NCBI GenBank assembly: GCA_002305535.1
Contig: DBRE01000028.1
Location: forward strand, 1 to 62,470
From: Syntrophomonas sp. UBA1376
GTDB taxonomy: Bacteria > Bacillota > Syntrophomonadia > Syntrophomonadales > Syntrophomonadaceae
Length of the DNA: 62,470 bases
Direction: 5' to 3'
The position numbers and the translations under genes were made by a program. The notes beneath the pieces are model-generated. The model ran no database searches. It was given only the letters and a program-made list of their open reading frames with translations, and had not been told where the DNA came from. This document shows positions 51,228-60,399 of the stretch, one piece after another (the first letter of the stretch is position 1; every line of letters begins with the position of its first letter).

Positions 51228-51283
51228 ACGTTAAAGCCTCCTCAACAAACAACTGTGATGTATAGTAAACCGTTGGCTCGCTA

Positions 51284-52198
51284 TCATAAACCAACCAAGT
51301 GGTTTTCAATAATTTGGTCGCGATTAAAGTTCTCCAGTTTTAGAAAATGCTCAGCACAACTGACCAGGGCTTCCTGGGGAAGAGTTCCAATGATCTGAGT
51401 CCCAACTATCTGCACCCCATAACGATTGGCCTCAGCTTCTATCAACTGAAATACTCGATAGATAGGAGTTTTGTTAGTATCAAACATATTCATGGATACC
51501 GCCACCTGGCCTCTTTGCTCAAAATACAAGCCTATCGAACGAATGGTACTAAAACCACCGCTAGGTCCCCGCACAGCTCTAGCAATGCTTTTAGCAATGT
51601 TTAAGTCAGAGGTCCCTAAAACAACGTTTACAGCCACTAAGCCAGTCATGGCCGAACTCACAATGGTAGCTCCGGCAGTATCGTGTAAAGCTGCAGGTCC
51701 CACATCAGGAGCTCGTTCAGGCAGATGGGCTACTTCTTTCAGACCTTCAAACTGACCTTTACGGATAAAGTCCAAACTTTTACGTTCTTCATTACGAGCA
51801 TTTTCACCGCTAAAATAAATAGGTACCTGGTAACGCTTGAAAATCTCCTCGCCTATTTCCTCAGCTATGGCAATACACTCCTCAAGACTAATGTTAGCCA
51901 GTGGGAAAATAGGTATCGTGTCCTGGGCGCCGATGCGCGGGTGACTGCCCCTTTGCTCTTGTAAATTGATCAATTCACTAGCCTTACCCGCCATATTTAT
52001 CAGAGCTTCTTTTAAGGTCTCCGGCTTACCGATGACCTCTACTACCGTACGATTAAAGTCGGGATCAGGATAATAGTCTATTAGTTTAACACCTTCAATA
52101 TCCCTTAGTTCCCCAACAATGGCTTCTATAACTTCCGTACGGCGCCCTTCACTAAAATTAGGAACAGCATGAATAAATTTTGATTCCGATGCTTCCAT
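51284..52198 (-). CDS. ftcD: Glutamate formimidoyltransferase
   Basis: This enzyme moves the formimino group of formiminoglutamate to tetrahydrofolate in histidine breakdown. The 304-residue protein has the N-terminal P-N-F-S-E-G-R and the H-P-R-I-G-A-Q-D motifs typical of the family. It lacks the cyclodeaminase domain. It starts at ATG 52198 after AGGAGG. It is followed by fhs, coupling the one-carbon unit to formyl-tetrahydrofolate. Confidence 0.94.
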   Translation of the reverse strand: MEASESKFIHAVPNFSEGRRTEVIEAIVGELRDIEGVKLIDYYPDPDFNRTVVEVIGKPETLKEALINMAGKASELINLQEQRGSHPRIGAQDTIPIFPLANISLEECIAIAEEIGEEIFKRYQVPIYFSGENARNEERKSLDFIRKGQFEGLKEVAHLPERAPDVGPAALHDTAGATIVSSAMTGLVAVNVVLGTSDLNIAKSIARAVRGPSGGFSTIRSIGLYFEQRGQVAVSMNMFDTNKTPIYRVFQLIEAEANRYGVQIVGTQIIGTLPQEALVSCAEHFLKLENFNRDQIIENHLVGL

Positions 52199-52642
52199 GT
52201 TATTATCTCCTCCTAGTTGCTGCTTTCCACAATTCCCATGGTCAAATATGATCTGCTTTTATTTTTGTATTAACACTACAGCTTGTTACCAACTTCCCAG
52301 ATAATGCAGTTAATAGGCAAGCTACCATTAATCACTGGACTCTGTATGAACACTGTGTGAATCACTTCACGGTATGTCCCCTGTATAATGGTAACAATTC
52401 GCATCGTTACGGTAAAGTGCCAGTTTTTCCACCTCCGAATACACTATAGCCATTATAGCGTATTTTGCCATCGACAAGCACCACTAATCCAGGTTATAGC
52501 TGAGCACTGCATTTGAACATCTGGCATTGAGGCTAATATGTAAGTAATACAATTATTCTGCCTTGGCAAAAAGATTTTATTCCAGCCCAGCTTGTCCAAG
52601 AGATGAGGAAAAGAAAAGAATGATCAAGAAAGAGGTCAAGTG
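52199..52642 (-). promoter_or_regulatory. Upstream region of ftcD with candidate promoter and inverted repeats
   Basis: No gene is seen. On the minus strand TATAAT (52452-52457) has a weak TTGTCG fourteen bases upstream. Two short inverted repeats, GTGAA-N4-TTCAC (52357-52370) and GTAAC-N10-GTTAC (52391-52410), lie between this promoter and ftcD and could be operators. Confidence 0.3.
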
Positions 52643-53179
52643 TTACCTGAAGAGAAGATTGCAGATATAAATCGAGGCAATAAATCCAGTTATATCAGCA
52701 GTTAAGCCAGTCACGATGGCATAACGGTACTTTTTTATGCCTACCGCCCCAAAATATACGGTCAAAACAAAAAAGGTGGTGTCAGTGGTACCTTGCATTA
52801 CTGACGCCAATCTGCCTATAAAGGAATCTGGCCCGTAAGTTCGCATCAGTTCCGTGGCCATCCCCAGAACTCCGCTGCCAGACATGGGACGCATTATGGC
52901 CAGAGGTAAAACCTCAGAAGGCGCACCCAGTAAAGATGTCAAGGGTTCCAAAACCAGCGATAAATAGCCCATAGCACCTGAGGCTCTAAAAACAGAAATG
53001 GCCACCATCATCCCTACCAGAAAGGGTATGATCTTGACCGCCGTGACAAAGCCTTCTTGAGCGCCTTCAACAAAGCTCTCATAAACAGGTACTTTTTTCA
53101 GGTAGCCATACAAGGGAATAACCAACAAGAGAAATGGTATAGCCCAGGCAGAAATAACATTCAGTATGGTAAATAGCAT
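52643..53179 (-). CDS. spmB: Spore maturation protein B
   Basis: SpmB is a polytopic membrane protein needed for full dehydration of the spore core. The 178-residue protein has the nucleoside-transporter gate-like fold and R-P-M-S-G-S-G-V-L-G, with G-T-T-D-T-T-F later. It starts one base after the spmA stop. Confidence 0.94.
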   Translation of the reverse strand: MLFTILNVISAWAIPFLLLVIPLYGYLKKVPVYESFVEGAQEGFVTAVKIIPFLVGMMVAISVFRASGAMGYLSLVLEPLTSLLGAPSEVLPLAIMRPMSGSGVLGMATELMRTYGPDSFIGRLASVMQGTTDTTFFVLTVYFGAVGIKKYRYAIVTGLTADITGFIASIYICNLLFR

Positions 53180-53180
53180 T

Positions 53181-53774
53181 TCAAGACGGCCTCCGCCAAC
53201 GACTGTGAGTACGGAACCAGTAATCCAGCGAGATCGCTATGGTCATGGCAATGCTGGTAGCAAATATGCACGGTCCAACAATTTCGGTAGGATTGGCAGA
53301 TCCGAAGGAAAGCCTGACACCTATTATAGTGGCAGGTATCAAGGTAATACAGGAGGTATTCAAAGCCAAAAAGGTGCACATGGCCGTTGAAGCCTCATCG
53401 GAGTCATTGTTTAAGGTCTGCAGTTCCTGCATGGCCTTCATGCCAAATGGTGTGGCAGCATTGCCCAGTCCTAGCATATTAGCGCTTAAGTTGAGGATTA
53501 TGGCGCCCATAGCCGGGTGTTGAGAGGGAACACTGGGAAACAGTCGCACCATCAGAGGCCGCAGCATTTTAGCCAAAGCCGCAACTAAACCACCCTTTTC
53601 GGCGATTTTCATAATTCCTAGCCATAGAGCCATGACCCCTACTAAGTCAAAGCACACCTCTACTGCCCCTTTGGCAGCGCCCAAGGCTGCTTCAGTCACT
53701 ACTTCAATATTTCCATTTAGGGCAGCAACTACTATACCGGAAGCCAGCAGGATAAGCCAGATAAGATTTAGCAA
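53181..53774 (-). CDS. spmA: Spore maturation protein A
   Basis: SpmA partners SpmB in spore-core dehydration. The 197-residue membrane protein has N-L-S-A-N-M-L-G-L-G-N-A-A-T-P-F, the gate-domain signature. The TTG at 53774 is chosen because AGGAGG lies seven bases upstream; earlier in-frame starts run into the leader. Confidence 0.94.
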   Translation of the reverse strand: MLNLIWLILLASGIVVAALNGNIEVVTEAALGAAKGAVEVCFDLVGVMALWLGIMKIAEKGGLVAALAKMLRPLMVRLFPSVPSQHPAMGAIILNLSANMLGLGNAATPFGMKAMQELQTLNNDSDEASTAMCTFLALNTSCITLIPATIIGVRLSFGSANPTEIVGPCIFATSIAMTIAISLDYWFRTHSRWRRPS

Positions 53775-53824
53775 GCTAATCCCTCCTACATTTCTTGTAG
53801 AAGGGTATGATAGCTCAGAAAGAA

Positions 53825-53853
53825 ATAGAACAGCCCCAAACATGGCGGCTGTT
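53825..53853 (-). terminator. Terminator after gerW
   Basis: AGAACAGCC (53825-53833) pairs with GGCTGTTCT (53845-53853), followed on the minus strand by an ATTTCTTTC tail. Confidence 0.6.
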
Positions 53854-53890
53854 CTTATATGCGTCCTAGCTCAGACTAGATACTCGGTTG

Positions 53891-54319
53891 TTATGAGAGG
53901 GGCGATTGGCTCTGGGGGCGACTGTGTTTTTGCATCATAGTCTCCAGTTTATCCATTATCTGCGGAGCCAGATCCACCATGCGCTCAGCTAAGGGATTTC
54001 CGTTGGTGGAAATCAAACGCACATCATTCATGCGCACCACCAGGAAACCGACCGGTTTAACTGATACTCCGGCACCGCTGCCTCCAGCAAAAGGCAGTTC
54101 ATTGCTGCCTCCTTTATCAGTCAGATCGTACTCTCCTCCTCCGGCGGCAAAGCCGCAGGCCACCTGAGAAATAGGTATGATAACGGTGCCGTCATTAGTC
54201 TCCACGGCATCGCCTACAACGGTATTTACATCTACCATTTCCTTAATACTCTGCATAGCAGTTTTCATTAACCCCTCGATGGGGTGGTTGGGCTGCTTTC
54301 CTTGCTGCTGTGCGTCCAT
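53891..54319 (-). CDS. GerW (YtfJ) family sporulation protein
   Basis: A 142-residue protein of the YtfJ/GerW family, found in the forespore and needed for germination in Bacillus. It has G-D-A-V-E, I-P-I-S-Q-V-A-C-G-F-A-A-G-G-G and a Gly-rich loop. It starts at ATG 54319 after AGGGGG. Its first 77 bases overlap the end of the DUF2953 gene. Confidence 0.92.
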   Translation of the reverse strand: MDAQQQGKQPNHPIEGLMKTAMQSIKEMVDVNTVVGDAVETNDGTVIIPISQVACGFAAGGGEYDLTDKGGSNELPFAGGSGAGVSVKPVGFLVVRMNDVRLISTNGNPLAERMVDLAPQIMDKLETMMQKHSRPQSQSPLS

Positions 54320-54926
54320 AAAAATACCCCCTGACCATCCATACGATAATATGAGCACCTACAAGAATAATATGTGCCAGCCGGACTGAGAATATTCCCG
54401 AAAAACGACTCCGGAGCCGTTCCTGGTTAAAGTCAGGATCAACTCCAATATACATATTCTCCAGGTGGCACCAACTGCTCACCATACTGATAAACATACC
54501 CTTAGCAGCCCATAATGTACCCGTGATCACGCCCGTTAGCATAGCATCCTCACCACCATAAATGCTTCTCCAGTCCAACTCTTTGATGTGTGTAGCTGAC
54601 AGTAACTGCTTAAGTATGATCATTATTCTTTGCATAACCATAATTTTTTGAGCGGTGCTCAAACTGTTGAACCACCTTGGAGGCTTATATTGCCGCTGCT
54701 TTTGGGATAATTTTTCAAGCACAAGAGTGATCAGTTGCCCGGGTGGCACCTGTAGATGATGTCGCTGTTTCCATTTTTCTCTCCCCAGAGGAAGGATCTC
54801 TATATCCAATATCCTCTGTTCCTGATCAACGATTAAAACGATATGGATATCTATTCGTATTGGCATTAACAATAGCAGTCCAGCCAAGAGTGCCAGAACT
54901 GCACAATAAATCAAAAAGGCCAGCAT
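54243..54926 (-). CDS. DUF2953 protein
   Basis: A 227-residue membrane-anchored protein of DUF2953, common next to ytfJ in spore formers. It has an N-terminal anchor and an internal G-G-E-D-A-M-L-T-G block. Its 3' end overlaps gerW by 77 bases. Confidence 0.8.
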   Translation of the reverse strand: MLAFLIYCAVLALLAGLLLLMPIRIDIHIVLIVDQEQRILDIEILPLGREKWKQRHHLQVPPGQLITLVLEKLSQKQRQYKPPRWFNSLSTAQKIMVMQRIMIILKQLLSATHIKELDWRSIYGGEDAMLTGVITGTLWAAKGMFISMVSSWCHLENMYIGVDPDFNQERLRSRFSGIFSVRLAHIILVGAHIIVWMVRGYFYGRTAARKAAQPPHRGVNENCYAEY

Positions 54927-54994
54927 CGCACAGCACCCCTGTCTTGGTTAGGATTGCCAAACTGACCTTATGGTTATACATTTTACTTTTAGGG

Positions 54995-55540
54995 TTAGGA
55001 TTTCATCGCTGACTCGATCATAGTGGTTACTTGAGCCATTTCCTTTTCTACGATCAAGTTGGGTCGGCCCACCCAATATGTAGGACAATGCAGATTGTAG
55101 TCCAGGATTTTCTTATTGATTCTTTCCAGACTTAGTTGACATTCATAATAGAAGTTTTCCTTTTTACGTTGAAATCTTCGGCGGGCTGGAGAATTTGGCG
55201 GCTGATCTTTCATTATGAGAGTATAGCGTCGAAAATAATCAACCTCTTTCCAGAAGCACTGCAGATCATGATCAACTTCCTTACCCAGCTCGATCCAGCG
55301 AGGAGCAAAATCATTTTCTTTGAGGATCTTAAAGGCCATCCTCATTTCAGGCGGTTCATAGGGATTCTCCTCCAGGTCAATAGGCTGGCCAGCTCCCGGC
55401 AAATTATCGAATTTGCCTTCCTGCTGAGCTTTGAGTATTTGGTTTTCTACCAGATCCTCAGTGCTGCTCATATATCTGGCCAAATGCCGAGCTTGTTGAG
55501 CTTTTACCTTTATTTCTTCTTCCAGAGACTTATCTGCCAT
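54995..55540 (-). CDS. DUF1992 (DnaJ-homologue subfamily C28-like) protein
   Basis: A 181-residue protein with the DUF1992 motif G-K-F-D-N-L-P-G-A-G-Q-P near 44-55. ATG 55540 follows GGAGGAG. No J domain is present. It directly follows scpB (5-base gap). Confidence 0.85.
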   Translation of the reverse strand: MADKSLEEEIKVKAQQARHLARYMSSTEDLVENQILKAQQEGKFDNLPGAGQPIDLEENPYEPPEMRMAFKILKENDFAPRWIELGKEVDHDLQCFWKEVDYFRRYTLIMKDQPPNSPARRRFQRKKENFYYECQLSLERINKKILDYNLHCPTYWVGRPNLIVEKEMAQVTTMIESAMKS

Positions 55541-55545
55541 GAGCA

Positions 55546-56049
55546 CTACTCCTCCAGTTGTGGCAAATCTCTAAGACTGGTTAGACCGTACATCCGCAAA
55601 AACTCCTGGGTGGTACCGTAGAGGATTGGCTTCCCTACTACTTCTTTGACACCCACTTCTTCAATAAGACCGCGTTCCAACAGATTAGTGATCACTCTAT
55701 CTACCTTTACGCCCCTAGTTCTTTCTAATTCTGCTCGAGTAACCGGTTGCTGATAAGCGATCAAAGCTAAAGTCTCCAAAGCCGCCTGCGACAATCGGCG
55801 TTTTACCGGGCGCACTGACCGAGCCAGTATCTCGGAATACTCACTTTTGGTGCACATCAGGTAGCCATCATCTACCGGTATTATCTGCAAGCCGCGCCCC
55901 GGCTGAAAATATTCTCCTATTAATTCCCGCATCAGATCACGCAGTTCCAGTAGCGGAACATCCAATATCTCCACCAGTTCCTCAACGCCCACCCGATCAC
56001 CTCGCATGAAGAGGATGGCTTCGATAGCGGCTTTGATTTCGTCGCGCAT
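55546..56049 (-). CDS. scpB: Segregation and condensation protein B
   Basis: ScpB is the winged-helix partner of ScpA and SMC in chromosome organisation. The 167-residue protein has A-L-E-T-L-A-L-I-A-Y-Q-Q-P-V-T-R near 80-95 and G-R-P-I-L-Y-type blocks (here G-K-P-I-L-Y-G-T-T). ATG 56049 is used; TTG 56055 is possible. Confidence 0.95.
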   Translation of the reverse strand: MRDEIKAAIEAILFMRGDRVGVEELVEILDVPLLELRDLMRELIGEYFQPGRGLQIIPVDDGYLMCTKSEYSEILARSVRPVKRRLSQAALETLALIAYQQPVTRAELERTRGVKVDRVITNLLERGLIEEVGVKEVVGKPILYGTTQEFLRMYGLTSLRDLPQLEE

Positions 56050-56061
56050 TAGCAAGTTACA

Positions 56062-56772
56062 TCACCACATCTCTAATTGTATATCTTCCCAAGGGATGTT
56101 TTGTGTGGCTCTTACTTTTTGTAAACGGATCAGTTCCAGGAGAGCCAAAAACAGGGCCAAGGCCTCCCGCCGTGTGGACACTATCGTAAATAAATGCTTG
56201 AAGCTAGTTTTACCATCATTGTCCGCCAAGAACACCATTATCTGATCCATTTTATCATTAACACTAACATCACCTTCTGGGATAACTGCTTCTGGCTCAG
56301 CAACAGGCAGGCGGCGCATGACAGTGCGATATGCTCTGATCAATGATGATAGATCAACGATCAGTTCTTCCTCCCTGCCTGGTTCACTGCTAACCTCACG
56401 GTAAAAAATTCGTTCTGTTAGACCCGTTTCCCGCTGCTGCAGCTCTATTGCTGCCGTTTTATAGCGCTTGTAGTCCAGCAGTTTTTGTACCAGTTCTTCC
56501 CGGGGATCGATGGCATCTTCTATATCCTCAGTGGTGTTGTTGCTCTGGGGCAGCAATAGGCGCGATTTCAAGTTTAACAGATAAGTAGCCATTACTAAAA
56601 ACTCGCCCATGTTTTCCAGATCAAACTCACCGGTAGTCTCTAAATACTGCAAATATTGATCAGTAATAAAGGCGATAGGAATATCGTAAACATCCAGCTC
56701 ATTTTTCTCGATCAGAAACAGCAAGAGATCCAAAGGGCCATGAAAAGCCTCAATATCAACCAGGTAGGTCAC
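56062..56772 (-). CDS. scpA: Segregation and condensation protein A
   Basis: ScpA is the kleisin that links SMC heads. The 236-residue protein has the N-terminal F-H-G-P-L-D-L-L-L-F-L-I block near 9-20. It starts at GTG 56772 after GGGGGAG. Confidence 0.95.
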   Translation of the reverse strand: MTYLVDIEAFHGPLDLLLFLIEKNELDVYDIPIAFITDQYLQYLETTGEFDLENMGEFLVMATYLLNLKSRLLLPQSNNTTEDIEDAIDPREELVQKLLDYKRYKTAAIELQQRETGLTERIFYREVSSEPGREEELIVDLSSLIRAYRTVMRRLPVAEPEAVIPEGDVSVNDKMDQIMVFLADNDGKTSFKHLFTIVSTRREALALFLALLELIRLQKVRATQNIPWEDIQLEMW

Positions 56773-56784
56773 TGGACTCCCCCT

Positions 56785-57414
56785 TTAGAAATAGAACACG
56801 ATATTCGCCAGCAAATAGTATAGCAGCTGAATCAGCGGTAGGAGAACTTTAGATATTACTCCGGTCATCAACAATAATAATAGGATCAAAATGCCATACT
56901 GCTCCAAAGCATACATTATGGAGGCACCTCGGTCAGGAAGAATTCCCGCTAGGATTTTCGATCCGTCCAGAGGCGGAACAGGGATCAGATTAAATACTGC
57001 TAACACTAGATTTATCCATATCAATGGCTCTAGCAACATAACGGTATAATTAGCCCATTCCACTCCCTGATAAGGAGCAACCACCCGTAATGCGATTATG
57101 GCTAGAAAAGCCAACAGTATGTTCATAAGTGGTCCCGCTATAGAAACTAACAACATACCCTTTTTAACTCCGCCACGGAGTTTGTAGGGATTTACCTGAA
57201 CTGGTTTGGCCCAGCCAAATCCAGCCAACATCAGCATCAGGAACCCAAGCCAGTCAATATGGGGCAGCGGGTTGAGAGTCAGCCTGCCTTGATAGTAAGG
57301 AGTGTCATCCCCCAGATAATCAGCCATCCGGCCATGGGCATACTCGTGAAAAGTCAAACCTATCACAATTGCCGGCAAGGAAATGAGTATTCTAGTGATA
57401 TCCAAATTAAACAC
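56785..57414 (-). CDS. Site-2 protease family (M50) membrane metalloprotease
   Basis: A 209-residue membrane protein with the zinc motif H23-E24-x2-H27 and a later P-V-P-P-L-D-G. It is a short S2P-type protease often found beside scpA. It starts at GTG 57414, overlapping the upstream stop by eight bases. Confidence 0.93.
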   Translation of the reverse strand: MFNLDITRILISLPAIVIGLTFHEYAHGRMADYLGDDTPYYQGRLTLNPLPHIDWLGFLMLMLAGFGWAKPVQVNPYKLRGGVKKGMLLVSIAGPLMNILLAFLAIIALRVVAPYQGVEWANYTVMLLEPLIWINLVLAVFNLIPVPPLDGSKILAGILPDRGASIMYALEQYGILILLLLLMTGVISKVLLPLIQLLYYLLANIVFYF

Positions 57415-60043
57415 TTGCGTATTTTCCTTCCTTTATCCATTGGTTTACTAGAGAAGTTTCTTCATGCTGGTTGGTAACCAGACCATCCAATCTGTAACGG
57501 AACAACTCTCCTAAAATCTGACTGTAAATAGGGCCGGGCTTAATCCCCATGGCTTTTAAGACATGCCCGTTAGTCTCTACCCGCACTCTATCCCGAGCAT
57601 CCAGGTAGCGGGTCACCGCCTCCCAAATCTGCTCGTCCCGCAGAGACAGCAGCAGATAAATCACACTTTCCGAGTGCCAGGTTCCTATTAGGTTGTAAAT
57701 ATAACTGGGGGGCAGTTCCTCAGATCTCCCTAGCTGTTCGATTATTCCCGGCACCATTCTAGATTCTCTGATAGCCTGCTGGGAATAGGAATCCAGACTA
57801 TAGCGACTAACTATCTGTTCCACCTGTTCCTCTTCTAATTGCGATAAGAGTACCATGACATAAATTAGCCAGGTTCTTACATCCATTTTATAATAGTGTC
57901 CTAGCCACCAGGCTTTTACGACCGGGACTCGTTTTAAGGTGGTACGTTTGATAATAGACAGATCTACTTCGGGGAGAATATAGCTCCACACTCCAATTTC
58001 TTGCATGCGCTCCAGGGAAGACACAGGATCCTTTTCGCCCAATATCAATATCAATTCCTGCCATATCCTTTTATAGGAGAGCTTGCCCAACAACTTGCGA
58101 TCGATCGCGTCCTGAGCAAAGCGTAGCGTATCTGCTTCGATGGTAAAATCATAGCGCTGTTCAAAGCGAATAGCTCTCAGGATGCGGGTGGGATCTTCCA
58201 CAAAACTGAGATTATATAGTATGCGTACCAATCCCTGATCCAGATCTTTTCTCCCACCGAAATAATCGATCAGGTTACCGAAGCGACCTGGGTTTAGGCA
58301 GATCGCCAGAGTATTGATAGTAAAATCACGGCGATACAAGTCTTCCCGGATAGAGGATTTTTCCACCGTAGGTAAGGCTGCCGGAAATTCATAATACTCG
58401 GTGCGGGCGGTAGCTACATCGAGCTTATTCCCATCGGGAAGAAAAATAACCGCCGTGTGAAAGCGCTCATGTATTCTTTCCTTGCCTCCCAATCGCCGAG
58501 CCATGGTTTGAATTACTTTTTTCCCGTCACCTTCCACAACAAAGTCCACATCAAAGTTGGGCACCTGCAAAATCAAGTCGCGTACGAAACCACCCACGCA
58601 GTAAATGCTGGCACCGTGCTCCTCAGCAGCTTCCCCCGCCACCATCAAAATAGACATCAGTCGGGCAGGAAGTCGCTCAGTCATAAGGTGACTCAAATTC
58701 TCTTGTATCTCACCGTTGTATGCAAACAGAACCTGGTGATCATCAGGAAAATCTTCTCCATGCAGAGTACGCAGTATATCAGTTCGAGATACAATCCCCA
58801 CCAACCGATCTCCCTCGATCACCGGCAACCTGCCCACATCGTGCTCGACCATCAGATGCTGAACTTCGGACACCGGAGTATCTGCTGTTACTGATAGCAC
58901 CGTAGAAGTCATAAAGCCCTTTACCGGCGCATGCCCCAGATTATGCATACGCGCCTTGTCAACGTCACGGCGGGAAATCACCCCCACCATTTTGTCGTCT
59001 TCTACCACCGGCATACCGGTGTGACCATAGCGCAGCATTAATCTTCCCGCTTCCTCCATACTCATATGCTTGGGCACAGTCTTGACCGGTGTGGACATAA
59101 TATCACCCGCTACCAGGGCAGGTTGGGCCTTATCGCCCAGATTGGTCATAATAGTATCGACCACTTCCTCCAGGCCTTGGCCTTTTATGACCACAGAAGC
59201 AGCACGCTCGTGGCCGCCTCCTCCCAGATTCCTCAAAACCTCGTTTACCTTTACACTGCCACTTCGGCTACGTCCGATAACATGGATCCTGTCCTCCATA
59301 CGGGCAACCACGAATATTACATCACTGTTTTCCAACTCAGATAATCTATAGGTGACCGCATCCAGGCCAGGGACAAATTCTTCCGTCTCCACAACGGCTA
59401 TTACCGCGTTCAGGTTATGAACTCTGATGTGGCGAACAGAATTAAGCAAGTTCTGTAAAAGCTGTCTTTGCTCCCCACTAAAAGGCTGATCCATAAAATT
59501 GGCCACCACCGACAGATTGGCCCCCCTATCCAACAAATAGGCTACGGCAGCAGCATCCCGTGAGGTAGTGGAAGCGAACAAAAGACTACCCGTATCCTCA
59601 TAAATGCCTAAAGCCAAAATGGTAGCTTCAAATGAACTCAGATCCAGATCCTGTTCTCTGATTTTTTCCACCAGCAAAGTGGTAGCAGCTCCAACACCTT
59701 CGATAACATTAACCGACGCCGGTAGGTCATCCGGCCCAGCCGGGTGGTGGTCATAAACATGGAAATCCATATCGGTCTGTAGAGCTAGTTTTTTCAAATG
59801 CCCCAAACGACTGGCCTTGGCAGTATCGACCACTATCATACGCCGCACTTCACTCGCCGGGATTTCTTTGGGACTTTTGATGATCAAGGAGTCCTTATAA
59901 AGGGCCAGGAATTGCTTGACGTTTTTGGAAAGAGTACCGGAAAAAACTTTAACTGCTCCTGGGTATAGCTTTCCTGCTGCCACCATAGCGGCCAAACCGT
60001 CAAAATCCAAAGCATTGTGTGAAGTTATTAATTCCAAAAGCAC
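57407..60043 (-). CDS. DHH-CBS-tRNA nucleotidyltransferase fusion
   Basis: An 878-residue fusion. The N-terminal 300 residues are a DHH/DHHA1 phosphoesterase (Y-D-H-H-P near 96-100; G-G-G-H-E-R-A). Two CBS domains follow (about 315-430). The C-terminal half is a class II CCA/A-adding nucleotidyltransferase with G-G-F-V-R-D and N-F-D-V-D-F-V-V near 480-500 and R-R-D-F-T-I-N. The start is GTG 60043 or TTG 60037. Confidence 0.95.
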   Translation of the reverse strand: MLLELITSHNALDFDGLAAMVAAGKLYPGAVKVFSGTLSKNVKQFLALYKDSLIIKSPKEIPASEVRRMIVVDTAKASRLGHLKKLALQTDMDFHVYDHHPAGPDDLPASVNVIEGVGAATTLLVEKIREQDLDLSSFEATILALGIYEDTGSLLFASTTSRDAAAVAYLLDRGANLSVVANFMDQPFSGEQRQLLQNLLNSVRHIRVHNLNAVIAVVETEEFVPGLDAVTYRLSELENSDVIFVVARMEDRIHVIGRSRSGSVKVNEVLRNLGGGGHERAASVVIKGQGLEEVVDTIMTNLGDKAQPALVAGDIMSTPVKTVPKHMSMEEAGRLMLRYGHTGMPVVEDDKMVGVISRRDVDKARMHNLGHAPVKGFMTSTVLSVTADTPVSEVQHLMVEHDVGRLPVIEGDRLVGIVSRTDILRTLHGEDFPDDHQVLFAYNGEIQENLSHLMTERLPARLMSILMVAGEAAEEHGASIYCVGGFVRDLILQVPNFDVDFVVEGDGKKVIQTMARRLGGKERIHERFHTAVIFLPDGNKLDVATARTEYYEFPAALPTVEKSSIREDLYRRDFTINTLAICLNPGRFGNLIDYFGGRKDLDQGLVRILYNLSFVEDPTRILRAIRFEQRYDFTIEADTLRFAQDAIDRKLLGKLSYKRIWQELILILGEKDPVSSLERMQEIGVWSYILPEVDLSIIKRTTLKRVPVVKAWWLGHYYKMDVRTWLIYVMVLLSQLEEEQVEQIVSRYSLDSYSQQAIRESRMVPGIIEQLGRSEELPPSYIYNLIGTWHSESVIYLLLSLRDEQIWEAVTRYLDARDRVRVETNGHVLKAMGIKPGPIYSQILGELFRYRLDGLVTNQHEETSLVNQWIKEGKYASV

Positions 60044-60399
60044 TATCCCCCATTTATAATAACTGCATTATACCATACCAAACCTGAGTAAATATAATCT
60101 AGAAGTTAAGGGTGAGGAGTGAGGAGTGGGGGGTAAGGAGTGAGAAATCAGGATGCAAGAAAGACGTCCCTACTTGCATTAAATGTCATCCTGAGGGAGA
60201 GGAACGACCGAAGGATCTTCCCCTCTGGTACTAGCAAAGATTCTTCGGCTGCGCCTCAGCATGACATGATACTCTTTTCAGTAATCTCGGAAGGTTCGAA
60301 ACTGTTGACGAGCTTACCCAGATAACTTTATTAGCGGTCTCAGACGTTTCTAATGTCGTAGCATGATTTGACCGGTTTTAAGCCGAATTGTCCCCGACT
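60044..60399. other. Intergenic region after lysA
   Basis: No gene is seen. It contains a short stretch of GTGAGGA-type repeats (about 60110-60145), an ATGCAAG/CTTGCAT inverted repeat and repeat copy 4. Confidence 0.4.
60185..60290. repeat. Dispersed hairpin repeat, copy 4
   Basis: It contains GTCATCCTGAGGGAG, GGAACGACCGAAGGATCTTC, a right arm ending CTCAGCATGACA and the flank CTTTTCAGTAATCTCG. Two bases are inserted relative to copy 1. Confidence 0.8.
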
